Assembly (NCBI GenBank): GCA_050949255.1
Contig: JBMNFJ010000017.1
Span: 62,001-126,000, forward strand
DNA length: 64,000 nt
Source of the DNA: UBA3941 sp002385665
Lineage (GTDB): Bacteria; Bacillota; Clostridia; Caldicoprobacterales; UBA3941
Direction of reading: 5' to 3'
This document shows, in pieces, positions 27,060-35,880 of this stretch. The notes below the pieces were generated by a model. That model was not told the origin of the DNA and did no database searches. It saw only the letters and a list, made by a program, of their open reading frames with translations. Position 1 is the first letter of the stretch. Each line of letters starts with the position of its first letter. The position numbers and the translations under genes were made by a program.

Positions 27060-28403
27060 TCATATAACCATGGTACCATTATCCGTATCGAGAATTCTCA
27101 ATATATCCTCCTCTTTACCTGTATTTGCATTTATGTAGATAATAAAGCTATCGTTGTCAAAATTTCCTTTGAACTCGTAGCATTCAATCTCATTTCCCGA
27201 TTTACCGGGAATAACCGCCAACCTTTCCGAGGTTATCTCCAGGTTTTTATTGACCAGCTTTCTTGCTTCCTCCAGGCTCAATTTTGGTTCCTTTAAATCC
27301 CGTTCCCTGTGAGCTACAAGATAATTAAGGGCCTCAAAACCTATGGGATTGCCGGTAGCCAGGGACACTTTTACCTTTATCAGGTCGGGATAAACAATAT
27401 AGTCGCCGTCTTCATAGGCAAAATTGAATACCGCCATTCCATCGTGATGCTGACCATATGTAGGAATCATATTCTTGTAGCCTTTATCCTCCAAAAATTT
27501 TCTGGCCACCTTCTCGGCTTCCTTAAAATCCATACTGGCTCCCTGGACAGCACCCTCGCATATTAGGGATACTACCTTCCCACCGACTTTGGAGACGGCT
27601 ACAAAGAAGGGCCCCTCCCCGTCCTTGGTTTCAAGGTTTACACCCCAGGTCTCGATATCTCCTTGGGTTTCCGGGCCTTTTTCGGCGCTTTTCACCCGGT
27701 CCCTGCCAAGGAAATCTATGGCTATCTTTTCTGCTGCCTTGTAATCTATCCCCTTTCCCGAAACCCTCAGTTTTTTGGGTTTTAAGAGGGTTTCCGAAAA
27801 GGGTCCGTCATATATGAGGGTGGGATATTCTATGGAGGTTTCCTCTATCTTGGTAAATTGCTTGCTTATCAAATCCTGTGATGCTTCCTTTAGGCTTTCA
27901 TTGCTCATGTCCCGCAATTCCTTCCAGGTCACCTCACCGTTGTTGACGCTGGATTCCAAAGCCTTGAGTTCGTTGTTTAGCCTTATGCTGCTGTTCTTTA
28001 GCTCCCTGAGGTTGTTTATCTCTTCCAGGGTCAAGGGCTTACCCTCACCTGCCTTTATGGTAAGGTATCGGCAATAATCCGACAGCTGGCTTAAAAATTT
28101 AGAAGTCTTGTTTAGGGATATATGGCTCAGGGGCAGCTGTCCCAGATTTGTGCTGGCGGAATCTGCCTGCCTCCATACATCGGATAACATGGCTATGCTC
28201 TGGCCCTGATCCCCGCTGATCATGGCCTTTGACAAGCCTGACTCTATGTTATCCACCCTGCCCACCAGTTCATAAAAGGATTTTTTATAAAGGTTGTCGC
28301 TGCGAATGGTATGGTCCTGGTTTTCCAGGTATTGGTTATAGCCCCAAACCCCGGTGACTATCAGAGCTACCGTGAGTAGGCCGGTAACAATCCATCGACT
28401 CAT
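27060..28403 (-). CDS. ypeB: Germination protein YpeB
   Basis: Partner of SleB, required for its assembly and inhibition in the spore cortex/inner membrane. 447 residues: N-terminal membrane anchor (about 3-21), helical region (about 35-210), then tandem PepSY-type domains in the C-terminal half (about 215-295, 300-375, 385-447; e.g. DFKEAEKVARKFLEDKGY). Directly downstream of sleB, the conserved arrangement. ATG behind AAGGGATG. Confidence 0.94.
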   Translation of the reverse strand: MSRWIVTGLLTVALIVTGVWGYNQYLENQDHTIRSDNLYKKSFYELVGRVDNIESGLSKAMISGDQGQSIAMLSDVWRQADSASTNLGQLPLSHISLNKTSKFLSQLSDYCRYLTIKAGEGKPLTLEEINNLRELKNSSIRLNNELKALESSVNNGEVTWKELRDMSNESLKEASQDLISKQFTKIEETSIEYPTLIYDGPFSETLLKPKKLRVSGKGIDYKAAEKIAIDFLGRDRVKSAEKGPETQGDIETWGVNLETKDGEGPFFVAVSKVGGKVVSLICEGAVQGASMDFKEAEKVARKFLEDKGYKNMIPTYGQHHDGMAVFNFAYEDGDYIVYPDLIKVKVSLATGNPIGFEALNYLVAHRERDLKEPKLSLEEARKLVNKNLEITSERLAVIPGKSGNEIECYEFKGNFDNDSFIIYINANTGKEEDILRILDTDNGTMVI

Positions 28404-28490
28404 CGTATCATCCCTTCATCTCTTACTAGGTATGCTATGAAATGGTCCATCATATCATAAGCATATAAAGTTAGTTGATATCACACCGGA

Positions 28491-29210
28491 TCATGTTGCG
28501 AAATGGTGTTTGCCTATAACCAGATGTACCGGTCTGGACCATATCCACGCACTGGTGGCTTTGGCCGGATTGTAATAATATATGGCCCCATAGGTGGGGT
28601 CCCAGCCGTTTAGCGCATCCCGGGCGGCTCTTAGGGATTCTTCGTCAGGGGTCAAATTGATCTGACCGTCGGATACGGCGGTAAAGGCACCCGGTTGATA
28701 TATAACGCCTTCGATGGTATTGGGAAATCTGGGATCGGCTACCCGATTTAGTATCACAGCTGCTACCGCTACCTTCCCCAGATAGGGTTCGCCCCTGGCT
28801 TCACCGTGAACAGCTTGAGCCAATAGGTACACATTTCCTCCGCCACTGCGATCACCACCACGGGAAGGCGGGGTTCCTCCTCCGGACGATGATTTTGTGC
28901 CCAGGTTAATGCCCATGGCTGCCGCGGTTTGGTTACCTACCACTCCGTCTACAACCAGGCCATTTTTCCTTTGAAACTTTTTCACCGCCTCAAAGGTTCC
29001 GGCTCCGTAATACCCATCGATAGGGCCGTCGTAATAACCCCACTGCTTTAGTTTTTGTTGTATTTCAAATACCTTGTCCCCGTACACTCCCCAGTAGACC
29101 AAGGTTTCTTCAGCATCTCTCCCGGATTGTATATGTTGGATAATCATACCCATACAAATAAAAAAAGTTAACAAAATAGTTATAACGAGAAGCTTGTTCC
29201 TTGTCTTCAT
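28491..29210 (-). CDS. sleB: Spore cortex-lytic enzyme SleB
   Basis: Lytic transglycosylase that cleaves cortex peptidoglycan containing muramic-delta-lactam during germination. 239 residues: hydrophobic export signal (about 8-26), peptidoglycan-binding domain (about 43-100, VFEIQQKLKQWGYYDGPIDG), Gly/Ser-rich linker (about 108-123), and the Hydrolase_2 catalytic domain (about 127-239) with catalytic Glu in AVHGEARGEPYLG. ATG behind AGGAAG. Confidence 0.96.
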   Translation of the reverse strand: MKTRNKLLVITILLTFFICMGMIIQHIQSGRDAEETLVYWGVYGDKVFEIQQKLKQWGYYDGPIDGYYGAGTFEAVKKFQRKNGLVVDGVVGNQTAAAMGINLGTKSSSGGGTPPSRGGDRSGGGNVYLLAQAVHGEARGEPYLGKVAVAAVILNRVADPRFPNTIEGVIYQPGAFTAVSDGQINLTPDEESLRAARDALNGWDPTYGAIYYYNPAKATSAWIWSRPVHLVIGKHHFAT

Positions 29211-29318
29211 TCCCTACTTCCTTTCGTTAATTCAGAATTGAAGTATCAACGAGGTACATCTTTCCTTCTCGTTCTATTTTTTGTTAACTCCAAATACTCT
29301 ATACCAGTTAAAATATTC

Positions 29319-29936
29319 CTAAGGGTTAAAAATTTCCTTTGCCTTTTCCCACCATTCTACGATTTTAAGCTTGTATACTACCTGGGTTTCATCCCCAGAT
29401 TCCGAATCCACCATCTCTTCTTCCATATGGCTGTCTCCATCGGCTATACCATGGCTTATATCCACAAAACATAGGGGCGGAAACATAACACACCACCAAT
29501 TTGCGCCTTTACCCTCCCCAATGGTTATCCGGAGGGCCTCGTAGTTTCCTGCCGGTAAAAGCATATCGCCATAGGCTCTTGTAGGAAAATCAAAGCGGCC
29601 TAAACTGGCCCTTACCCTATGACCCGGCAGGTGTTTGTCGACTTCCTCTTGTGCCGATGCCTCAATGTCCTTAAGGGATTTCTCTATAATATGTCGGCTG
29701 CCTTCAAGAGAATTGGCCTGCCCCAGTTTGGTCCCGTATTCAGCCAATAATCTGTCCCTGACCATAAGCTTAACCGCCTGGTCTTCCGCAGAATCACTGT
29801 TGGCTATCACATGAAATCGGATGCAGGATTGGTCGGCCCGGAGACCGGGATATGTGCTGGAAGTGAATAAAAAGGGAATAGTTATGGCCAATAGGAAGAT
29901 GACCACTTTTCCTCTATACATTGTCAATACCCCCAT
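29319..29936 (-). CDS. spoIIR: Stage II sporulation protein R
   Basis: Forespore-made secreted signal that triggers SpoIIGA to process pro-sigma-E. 205 residues (or 200 from an internal ATG five codons later behind GGGGG). Signal peptide about residues 7-27, then the family core CIRFHVIANSDSAEDQAVKL near residue 38 and FPTRAYGDMLLPAGNYEALR around residue 115. A sigma-F-like promoter lies just upstream. Located beside sleB, unlike in Bacillus, where spoIIR is near prfA. Confidence 0.93.
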   Translation of the reverse strand: MGVLTMYRGKVVIFLLAITIPFLFTSSTYPGLRADQSCIRFHVIANSDSAEDQAVKLMVRDRLLAEYGTKLGQANSLEGSRHIIEKSLKDIEASAQEEVDKHLPGHRVRASLGRFDFPTRAYGDMLLPAGNYEALRITIGEGKGANWWCVMFPPLCFVDISHGIADGDSHMEEEMVDSESGDETQVVYKLKIVEWWEKAKEIFNP

Positions 29937-29958
29937 ACTGGTATACTCTTTATATGGA

Positions 29959-29987
29959 TAGTATTGACAAAAATATGTTTATTATAC
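29959..29987 (-). promoter_or_regulatory. Possible sigma-F promoter of spoIIR
   Basis: Minus strand GTATA (29987-29983), 14-nt spacer, GTCAATACTA (29968-29959), which matches nine of ten positions of GGnnAnAnTR. spoIIR is sigma-F dependent in Bacillus, supporting the call. Confidence 0.45.
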
Positions 29988-29995
29988 ATGCATAA

Positions 29996-31063
29996 TCAAT
30001 CCAGGAGCCTCATGTTGCTAATTGCCCTATTAATAAGCTCCTCTTTGGTTTCATTGTATACATCGTTGCAGGAGGACCAGCCTACCGAGATCTCTATATT
30101 GCGCATGCCCGGATTATCCTTAGCGTATTCAATAACCCTTTTTCTAAAGTCACGATAGAATTGTATGGCCTCTCCCACCTGTTGTCCGGGGATGATAACA
30201 GCAAATACATAGTCGCTGTACCTGACAACTATATCCTCAACATGGGCGCACTCCCTTAGGATTTTGGCCAGATCCTGAAGAAGCACGTTCCCTGCGACAT
30301 GGCCATAGACACTGCTATAGATCCTGTGGCCTTGTATATCAATCATCACCAGAGATATGGGATAGTTGTTTTGCTTGAATTGCTGGAACTGTTGGGATAT
30401 ATTGTCCCAGTATCTGTTAAAATACCTGACATTGTACAGGTTGGTCAAGGGATCCGTATTGGCCCAGGTATACAGCTGATCATTGGTCTCCAACAGGCGG
30501 TCCCTGGATTCGTTTAGTTCGGCAATAAGGGTCTCATTTATGCTAATTGTCTCTTCCATCTGTTGCTGCCTTAGTTCCTGGTTCTCTATAAATGCTCTTG
30601 CCCGCCATAAGGCCCACATAAGGAATCCAAAGCCAAGGGCCCAATAGACGGGCCTATGCCATAAGCCGGTCTTGGTGCCGGCATCTATAGTATAGAAATC
30701 GACCAAAATAAACAGGCCTGAGGCCAGGGCTATTATGGGCAATGAATACTTATTTTTATATATTATGGCCAGCCTTACCATAAATGATATGAATAATACC
30801 GCCACCATGGGTGAGGAGGATGCTGAGTGGATGTATAGTAATACCATTAGCTCCAGGGATTCTATTATTAAGTTGTAATAGGAACCCAGAGACCAGAGGT
30901 ATACATATTTTTTAAACAGGAGTAGCAAGGCGTAGGATAGGCTAACCCAGAAAAACAGTTCAGTTAAGAGGAAGGCATCCAGGGGATTTAAGATAACGCT
31001 TAATAATACTGCCATGAATATAGAAAATAACCTAATTATCCATTCCAGCTGTAGCATATCCAT
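29996..31063 (-). CDS. Membrane protein with degenerate GGDEF domain
   Basis: 355 residues: five or six membrane helices (about 10-160), a coiled coil (about 163-195), and a diguanylate-cyclase-fold domain (about 200-355; NTDPLTNLYNVRYFN at its start). The active-site GGDEF is replaced by SDYVF in VRYSDYVFAVIIPG, and the metal-binding segment reads IDIQGHRIYSSVYGH, with Asp then no second acidic residue. It is therefore unlikely to make c-di-GMP; a binding or scaffold role is possible. ATG behind GGAGG. Confidence 0.8.
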   Translation of the reverse strand: MDMLQLEWIIRLFSIFMAVLLSVILNPLDAFLLTELFFWVSLSYALLLLFKKYVYLWSLGSYYNLIIESLELMVLLYIHSASSSPMVAVLFISFMVRLAIIYKNKYSLPIIALASGLFILVDFYTIDAGTKTGLWHRPVYWALGFGFLMWALWRARAFIENQELRQQQMEETISINETLIAELNESRDRLLETNDQLYTWANTDPLTNLYNVRYFNRYWDNISQQFQQFKQNNYPISLVMIDIQGHRIYSSVYGHVAGNVLLQDLAKILRECAHVEDIVVRYSDYVFAVIIPGQQVGEAIQFYRDFRKRVIEYAKDNPGMRNIEISVGWSSCNDVYNETKEELINRAISNMRLLD

Positions 31064-31192
31064 GTTCGCCTCCGGTAAATCTTATTATGAATGTATTCTA
31101 CATTATTTGATAATATCCTTCATATTCCAATAAATATTAATGCTATTTTTATATAAAAATTGCAGAACTTAAGCCTTTTAGACATGGAAATA

Positions 31193-31963
31193 CTAAAGGT
31201 TTATGCTCTCCGCCTTCTGCAGGTATTCCTCTGCCAAACCTATCTCATTGGGGTCGTCTATATCGTTGGCTATTTCCGGATAGGGACTTATGATTGCCCG
31301 GCCCCTGATTTTCAAGAGCTCATAAAAACGCCTTTCTATCCGCTGGATGGACAGTCTGCCAACTATCAGCAAGAGTACAAAACGAAAGCCCAATAGCCTT
31401 CCCAGCTTCCATGGGTTCTTCCTGTGAGCAATAAATCCCTTGACAAACTCCGCACAAGGCTCTACCACTTTGGGATTCAGGCCGATGATATTTCCCCCCG
31501 TAAAGGTCCCATCCTTTAATTTGACATAGGTCCTTTTAAAGCCGGGATAGATACTATCATTGACGATTTTATCGACTATGGGGTAACAGAGATCCACATT
31601 GCTGGCTCTGCACTTTTCTATGAAATCCTTAATGATGGGTCCGGTTATCATAGGGATATCGGAGCTTGCTACCAAAACAAACTCCTCATCCTGAAACAAG
31701 GATAGCCCTTTCTTTAAGTTATCAAAGAGGTGGGTTTCCTCCTGGATAAAATGGTCCACCCTATCCGCCAGCCTGGATTTTAGGATTTCTGCAGGTCCAA
31801 CAATGGCTATCCTGGCAATCATACCCGAATCCCTTAGGGCATCTACAACGTATTCAACCATCCATTTACCGGACACATCTATAAGGGACTTGTTGGTAAT
31901 TTGGTTATCATATTCCCTTTTCCCGCTATCTCCGGCCATTATAAGTACATTAACCTTATCCAC
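31193..31963 (-). CDS. Nucleotidyltransferase (MobA-like NTP transferase fold)
   Basis: About 256 residues. N-terminal VNVLIMAGDSGKRE is the nucleotide-binding loop of the NTP_transf/GT-A family (a variant of LAGGxSxRMG), and SSDIPMITGPIIKDFIE holds the metal-binding Asp. The C-terminal part (about 190-256) has a hydrophobic helix (FRFVLLLIVGRL). Substrate unknown; molybdopterin, sugar-1-phosphate or polyol-phosphate transferases share this fold. GTG at 31963 is 8 nt behind GGAGGGG, so the longer start at 31990 is rejected. Confidence 0.7.
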   Translation of the reverse strand: MDKVNVLIMAGDSGKREYDNQITNKSLIDVSGKWMVEYVVDALRDSGMIARIAIVGPAEILKSRLADRVDHFIQEETHLFDNLKKGLSLFQDEEFVLVASSDIPMITGPIIKDFIEKCRASNVDLCYPIVDKIVNDSIYPGFKRTYVKLKDGTFTGGNIIGLNPKVVEPCAEFVKGFIAHRKNPWKLGRLLGFRFVLLLIVGRLSIQRIERRFYELLKIRGRAIISPYPEIANDIDDPNEIGLAEEYLQKAESINL

Positions 31964-32069
31964 TGCGCTATCCCCTCCTGACTTCAGCAAGGTTATTATA
32001 CCACGTCTTAATTATTTGTTCGATATTTTCATAGGAGAAAACCTATGTCGTTGATCCAGGTGGTACATG

Positions 32070-32098
32070 TTGACATTACCAGACTGTTGTATTATTAT
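32070..32098 (+). promoter_or_regulatory. Sigma-A promoter of the methyl-transfer operon
   Basis: TTGACA (32070-32075), 17-nt spacer, TATTAT (32093-32098). Start near 32105 gives a leader of only about 31 nt, leaving no room for a SAM or T-box riboswitch. Confidence 0.75.
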
Positions 32099-32135
32099 GC
32101 AAATAATGATTAGGGGCTGTAAGGAGGCTAATTCA

Positions 32136-33944
32136 GTGCTAAAGCAATATCTAGGCGATAATATCCTGATAACGGACGGCGCCATGGGAACCTACTATTC
32201 CCACCTGACCGGTGTCCATACTACTCTGTCCGAGCTGGCCAACATAGAAAATCCTCAGATCATAAAGGAAATACACCAACAATACATCGACGCCGGGGCC
32301 AGGTTAATACGGACCAACACCTTTTCCACAAACTCCTACACCCTGAAGAGGACTCGTGAAGAGGTTGGCGTACTTTTAACCGCCGGATATGATATCGCCA
32401 AGACCTCTGTGGGGTCAAAGGATGTCTTCATTGCCGCCGATATAGGGCCCATACCCGAGATGATTGAGGGCAAGGCCATTGAAAAGGCTGCCATCTATGA
32501 TGAATATTTATTTATAATAGATACATTTTTAAAACTTGGCGCAGACATATTTGTATTTGAAACCTTTAGCAGCACAGAATATCTAAAGGCCCTTTCCGAG
32601 TATATTAAATCCTCAAACCCCGACTCCTTTGTATTGGCTCAGTTTGCATTGAATGCAGAAGGGTACACCAGGAAAGGTATAAGCGCCAGGAGAATCCAGG
32701 AACAAGTTAAACAGATTCCTTCTGTTGATGCATATGGCTTTAACTGCGGAGTCGGCCCGGCTCACCTTTATAAGAGTGTCAAGGAACTGGATCTTTCCGG
32801 AGGCACAGTATCCATCCTTCCAAACTCGGGCTACCCCATTATCGTCAACGAACGCACGGTCTATACCGAGAATCCGGAATACTTTGCAGACAGATTGATG
32901 GACCTAAGGGACCTGGGTGCCAAAATAATTGGCGGATGCTGTGGAACCACTCCCCTCCACATAAGCATGCTGGCCAGAAGGCTTGACTCCAGCCCCAGCC
33001 GGAGTGCCGCAGCTCCAAAAATAGCTGTAGAAGAACCCTATACTCCAAAACCTCCCCCAAATTCATTTGCCCATAAGCTCAATAAGGGTGAATTTGTCAT
33101 TGCAGTGGAATTGAATCCACCTTTCAGCACCGATCTGGACAAGGTGTTAGAGGGAGCAGGGGAATTGAAGGACAGGGGTGTGGACATATTGACCGTCGCC
33201 GATTCCCCCATGGCCCGATCCAGGATAGACTCAGGTATGGTGGCAGCGAAGATTAAGAGGGAAGCCGGCATAGAAACCATGCCCCATCTATGCTGCAGGG
33301 ATAGAAATGTTATAGCCATAAAATCATGGCTATTAGGAACGTATATAGAAGGAATACGAAATCTATTGGTAATCACCGGGGACCCCGTTCCCAGTCCGGA
33401 GCGCAACGATATTAAGAGCGTCTTTAACCTGAATTCCATAAGGCTGTTAGAGATGATTGCAGAGATGAACCGGGAAGTATTCGCCCAAGAACCCTTTCTT
33501 TTAGGAGGTGCGCTAAACTTAAACGTGCTAAATAAGGATGTGGAGCTGAGGCGAATGGAGCAAAAGATAGAAAGCGGGGCCAGATTCTTTCTGACCCAGC
33601 CGGTATTTCTGGACAGCACCATTGAGTATTTAAGAAAAGCAAAACAAAAAACCGATGCTAAGATCCTGGCGGGAATAATACCCTTGGTGAGCTATAGGAA
33701 CGCTGTCTTCCTGAACAATGAGATAGCCGGAATTGATATACCGGATAAATATATAAAGAGGTTTTCCCCCAATATGTCCCGTCAGGAGGCGGAATATGTA
33801 GGGGTTGAAATCGCAGTGGATATAATCAACAAAGTAAAAGGTCAGGCAGATGGAATCTACCTCATCACCCCTTTTAACAGAACCGGTATGATTGCAAGAA
33901 TAATAGATAAAAGCCTTAGACCGGCTGAAAGGAGTCCATTATGA
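32136..33944 (+). CDS. Homocysteine S-methyltransferase / methylenetetrahydrofolate reductase fusion
   Basis: 602 residues in two domains. Residues 1 to about 290 are a Zn-dependent homocysteine methyltransferase (TDGAMGTYY at the start; zinc cysteines in FNCGVGP near 203 and GGCCGTTPLH near 268). Residues about 310-600 are a MetF-like FAD reductase (VIAVELNPPFSTDLDK, LLVITGDPVPSPERND, GARFFLTQPVFLD). This is the Bacillus YitJ architecture. GTG at 32136 is 8 nt behind AAGGAGG, so the earlier ATG is rejected. Overlaps the next gene by ATGA. Confidence 0.93.
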   Translation: MLKQYLGDNILITDGAMGTYYSHLTGVHTTLSELANIENPQIIKEIHQQYIDAGARLIRTNTFSTNSYTLKRTREEVGVLLTAGYDIAKTSVGSKDVFIAADIGPIPEMIEGKAIEKAAIYDEYLFIIDTFLKLGADIFVFETFSSTEYLKALSEYIKSSNPDSFVLAQFALNAEGYTRKGISARRIQEQVKQIPSVDAYGFNCGVGPAHLYKSVKELDLSGGTVSILPNSGYPIIVNERTVYTENPEYFADRLMDLRDLGAKIIGGCCGTTPLHISMLARRLDSSPSRSAAAPKIAVEEPYTPKPPPNSFAHKLNKGEFVIAVELNPPFSTDLDKVLEGAGELKDRGVDILTVADSPMARSRIDSGMVAAKIKREAGIETMPHLCCRDRNVIAIKSWLLGTYIEGIRNLLVITGDPVPSPERNDIKSVFNLNSIRLLEMIAEMNREVFAQEPFLLGGALNLNVLNKDVELRRMEQKIESGARFFLTQPVFLDSTIEYLRKAKQKTDAKILAGIIPLVSYRNAVFLNNEIAGIDIPDKYIKRFSPNMSRQEAEYVGVEIAVDIINKVKGQADGIYLITPFNRTGMIARIIDKSLRPAERSPL

Positions 33945-34738
33945 TAGTAATAGGAGAAAAGTTAAACACCAGTATAGATGTAATAAGAGAAGCAGTCCAA
34001 AACAGCGATATTGAAACAATTAAGGGAATAGCCCTGTCCCAAGCAAGGGCGGGAGCTGATTATATCGACGTTAATTGCGGCACCTTCGTCGACAGGGAGC
34101 CTGAGCTCTTAATGTGGATGACAGAAATCCTGGTAGAATACACCGACAAACCCCTGTGCATAGACAGCCCCAATCCTCAGGCAATAGAAGCAGCCCTGAA
34201 GGTTTGCGGAAACGGTAAACCCATAATAAATTCCATAACGGGGCAAAGGCAAAGATACAATAGCATACTCCCCTTAATACTCGATTACGGGACATCGGTC
34301 ATAGGCCTGTGCATGAATGACGATGGCATTCCGGATTCTGTAGATGCCAGGGTTTCCGTGGCAGAAAGGCTGGTAGAAGACCTGGTCAGGGATGGGGTTG
34401 ACTATGAAGATATCTTCATAGATCCCATGGTCCAGCCTATGGCTACCGACCAATCTAGCGGACAGATGACCCTTAAGACCATTGCCGGTATAAAGGAGAG
34501 GCTGCCGGGTATTAAAACCATTTGTGGTCTTAGCAATATCTCTTTCGGCCTCCCGGAGCGATCTTCCGTCAACAAGGCCTTTTTGGTCCTGGCCATCAAT
34601 GCTGGACTGGATGCCGCTATCCTGGATCCCACGGACCATGGCATCGTTTCATTGGCCTATGCCGCAAAGCTGATGAGCAGTCAGGACGATTATTGCCTCG
34701 GTTACCTTGAATCCATCAGAAAACTAAATGGGAGATAG
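33941..34738 (+). CDS. Methyltetrahydrofolate:corrinoid methyltransferase-like protein
   Basis: 265 residues, a pterin-binding TIM barrel (DHPS/AcsE/MetH folate-domain type). Visible are IGEKLNTS at the N-terminus, ADYIDVNCGTFVDRE near residue 38, and ICGLSNISFGLPERSSVN near 190, the AcsE-like loop. It would move a methyl group from methyl-THF to a cobalamin protein. No B12-binding protein is encoded beside it, so the partner must be elsewhere. Translationally coupled to the upstream fusion by a 4-nt overlap. Confidence 0.9.
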   Translation: MIVIGEKLNTSIDVIREAVQNSDIETIKGIALSQARAGADYIDVNCGTFVDREPELLMWMTEILVEYTDKPLCIDSPNPQAIEAALKVCGNGKPIINSITGQRQRYNSILPLILDYGTSVIGLCMNDDGIPDSVDARVSVAERLVEDLVRDGVDYEDIFIDPMVQPMATDQSSGQMTLKTIAGIKERLPGIKTICGLSNISFGLPERSSVNKAFLVLAINAGLDAAILDPTDHGIVSLAYAAKLMSSQDDYCLGYLESIRKLNGR

Positions 34739-34747
34739 GATTTCAAT

Positions 34748-35620
34748 TTAGCCTATAAGAATCCCCTTATCAACAGTCTTTAGGGCAAAGGTGTGGCGGT
34801 ACTCCTTTTTCAAAACCCTTGCCGCCCTATGAGCTGAGGATTGATCCTTAAAAACGCCATAGACCGTAGGACCGGTGCCGCTCATCAGGCTGCCCAGAGC
34901 ACCCTGTTCCATCAATTGGGATTTTATCCTGGCGATTTGCGGATGCATGGGTATGGTGACCCCCTCCAGGACATTGACCAGATTCTCGGCTATGCCGGTT
35001 ATCCGGCCTGCTCCCAGGTGCTTTATCATAGCTTCATTGTCCGGCCTTTTCCCAATGGAGTTAAGATCCAGCCTACCGTATATTTCTTTCGTGGATACCC
35101 ATATATTAGGCCTTATTATAACCAGCCAAATATCTGCCCTTGAGGCTATGGGCGTTAATATTTCCCCAATTCCCTGGGCCAGGGCCGTACCACCCGTTAA
35201 ACAAAAGGGTACGTCGGCACCCAAACTTTTTCCCAATAGCCTCAATGCCTCATCATCTATATTCAGATTCCAAAGCCTGTTGAGCCCCAGCAATACCCCC
35301 GCACAATCTGCGCTTCCGCCCCCCAGTCCGGCAGCTATGGGGATATTTTTTCTGATAAAGATGTTAACACCCCGGGAAATTCCAAACTCTGTCCTTATAA
35401 GCTCCACAGCCCGCCAGGCTATATTTCTGCTGCCTCGGGGCAGGTTCTTGAGATTGCTGTCCAGCTCTATACCCCTGTCTGTTTCCCTAAGAATTATTTC
35501 ATCCCACAGGCCCACCGATTGCATTATCATCTCTACGTCGTGGTAACCGTCAGGCCGCTTGCCCACAACGTCCAGGGTCAGATTGATTTTGGCGTGGGCT
35601 CTAAGACGAATACTTTCCAT
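34748..35620 (-). CDS. ispE: 4-diphosphocytidyl-2-C-methyl-D-erythritol kinase
   Basis: Fourth step of the MEP isoprenoid pathway (ATP-dependent phosphorylation of CDP-ME). 290 residues, GHMP kinase fold: AHAKINLTLDVVGKRPDGYH at the N-terminus, ATP loop IPIAAGLGGGSADCAGVL near residue 94, and LMSGTGPTVYGVF near 240. In Bacillus it follows sspF and veg; here veg is separated from it by the SPOCS/LysM gene. Converges with the methyl-transfer operon. Confidence 0.96.
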   Translation of the reverse strand: MESIRLRAHAKINLTLDVVGKRPDGYHDVEMIMQSVGLWDEIILRETDRGIELDSNLKNLPRGSRNIAWRAVELIRTEFGISRGVNIFIRKNIPIAAGLGGGSADCAGVLLGLNRLWNLNIDDEALRLLGKSLGADVPFCLTGGTALAQGIGEILTPIASRADIWLVIIRPNIWVSTKEIYGRLDLNSIGKRPDNEAMIKHLGAGRITGIAENLVNVLEGVTIPMHPQIARIKSQLMEQGALGSLMSGTGPTVYGVFKDQSSAHRAARVLKKEYRHTFALKTVDKGILIG

Positions 35621-35758
35621 GTTCTCATATCCTTTACCTATAATATCTAAATGTCCACACTGGACATATAGCCATTATATATGAAAAAGCTGCCGCTTCC
35701 AATCCGGTGTTTAGTCGCTGTAAGCTACTTATTAATTCAGACCTATATATTTTGTATG

Positions 35759-35786
35759 AATGGACTATTGATAAGCGGATGACTTC
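35759..35786. repeat. Repeat family, left-end remnant
   Basis: GGACTATTGATAAGCGGATGACTTC matches the first 28 bp of the long repeat; the right part is missing. Confidence 0.6.
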
Positions 35787-35791
35787 TAAAC

Positions 35792-35836
35792 AAATAGACA
35801 GGGAGTACTCATTCATAATACTCCCCGTCTATTTTT
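35792..35836. terminator. Hairpin terminator after the SPOCS/LysM gene
   Basis: AATAGACAGGGAGTA pairs with TACTCCCCGTCTATT. TTTTT follows on the plus strand, and TTTGTTT on the minus strand, the direction needed for the adjacent gene. Confidence 0.65.
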
Positions 35837-35880
35837 GATATATAGGTGGTTTTATAGGATGATTCTTATACTTCATGGCT

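Noticed and set aside
32000..32135. SAM or T-box riboswitch before the methyl-transfer operon
   Set aside because: The promoter at 32070-32098 leaves only about 31 nt of leader, too short for either.
35634..35816. 60-codon minus-strand reading frame downstream of the SPOCS/LysM gene
   Set aside because: Covers a repeat remnant and a terminator hairpin; no coding character.
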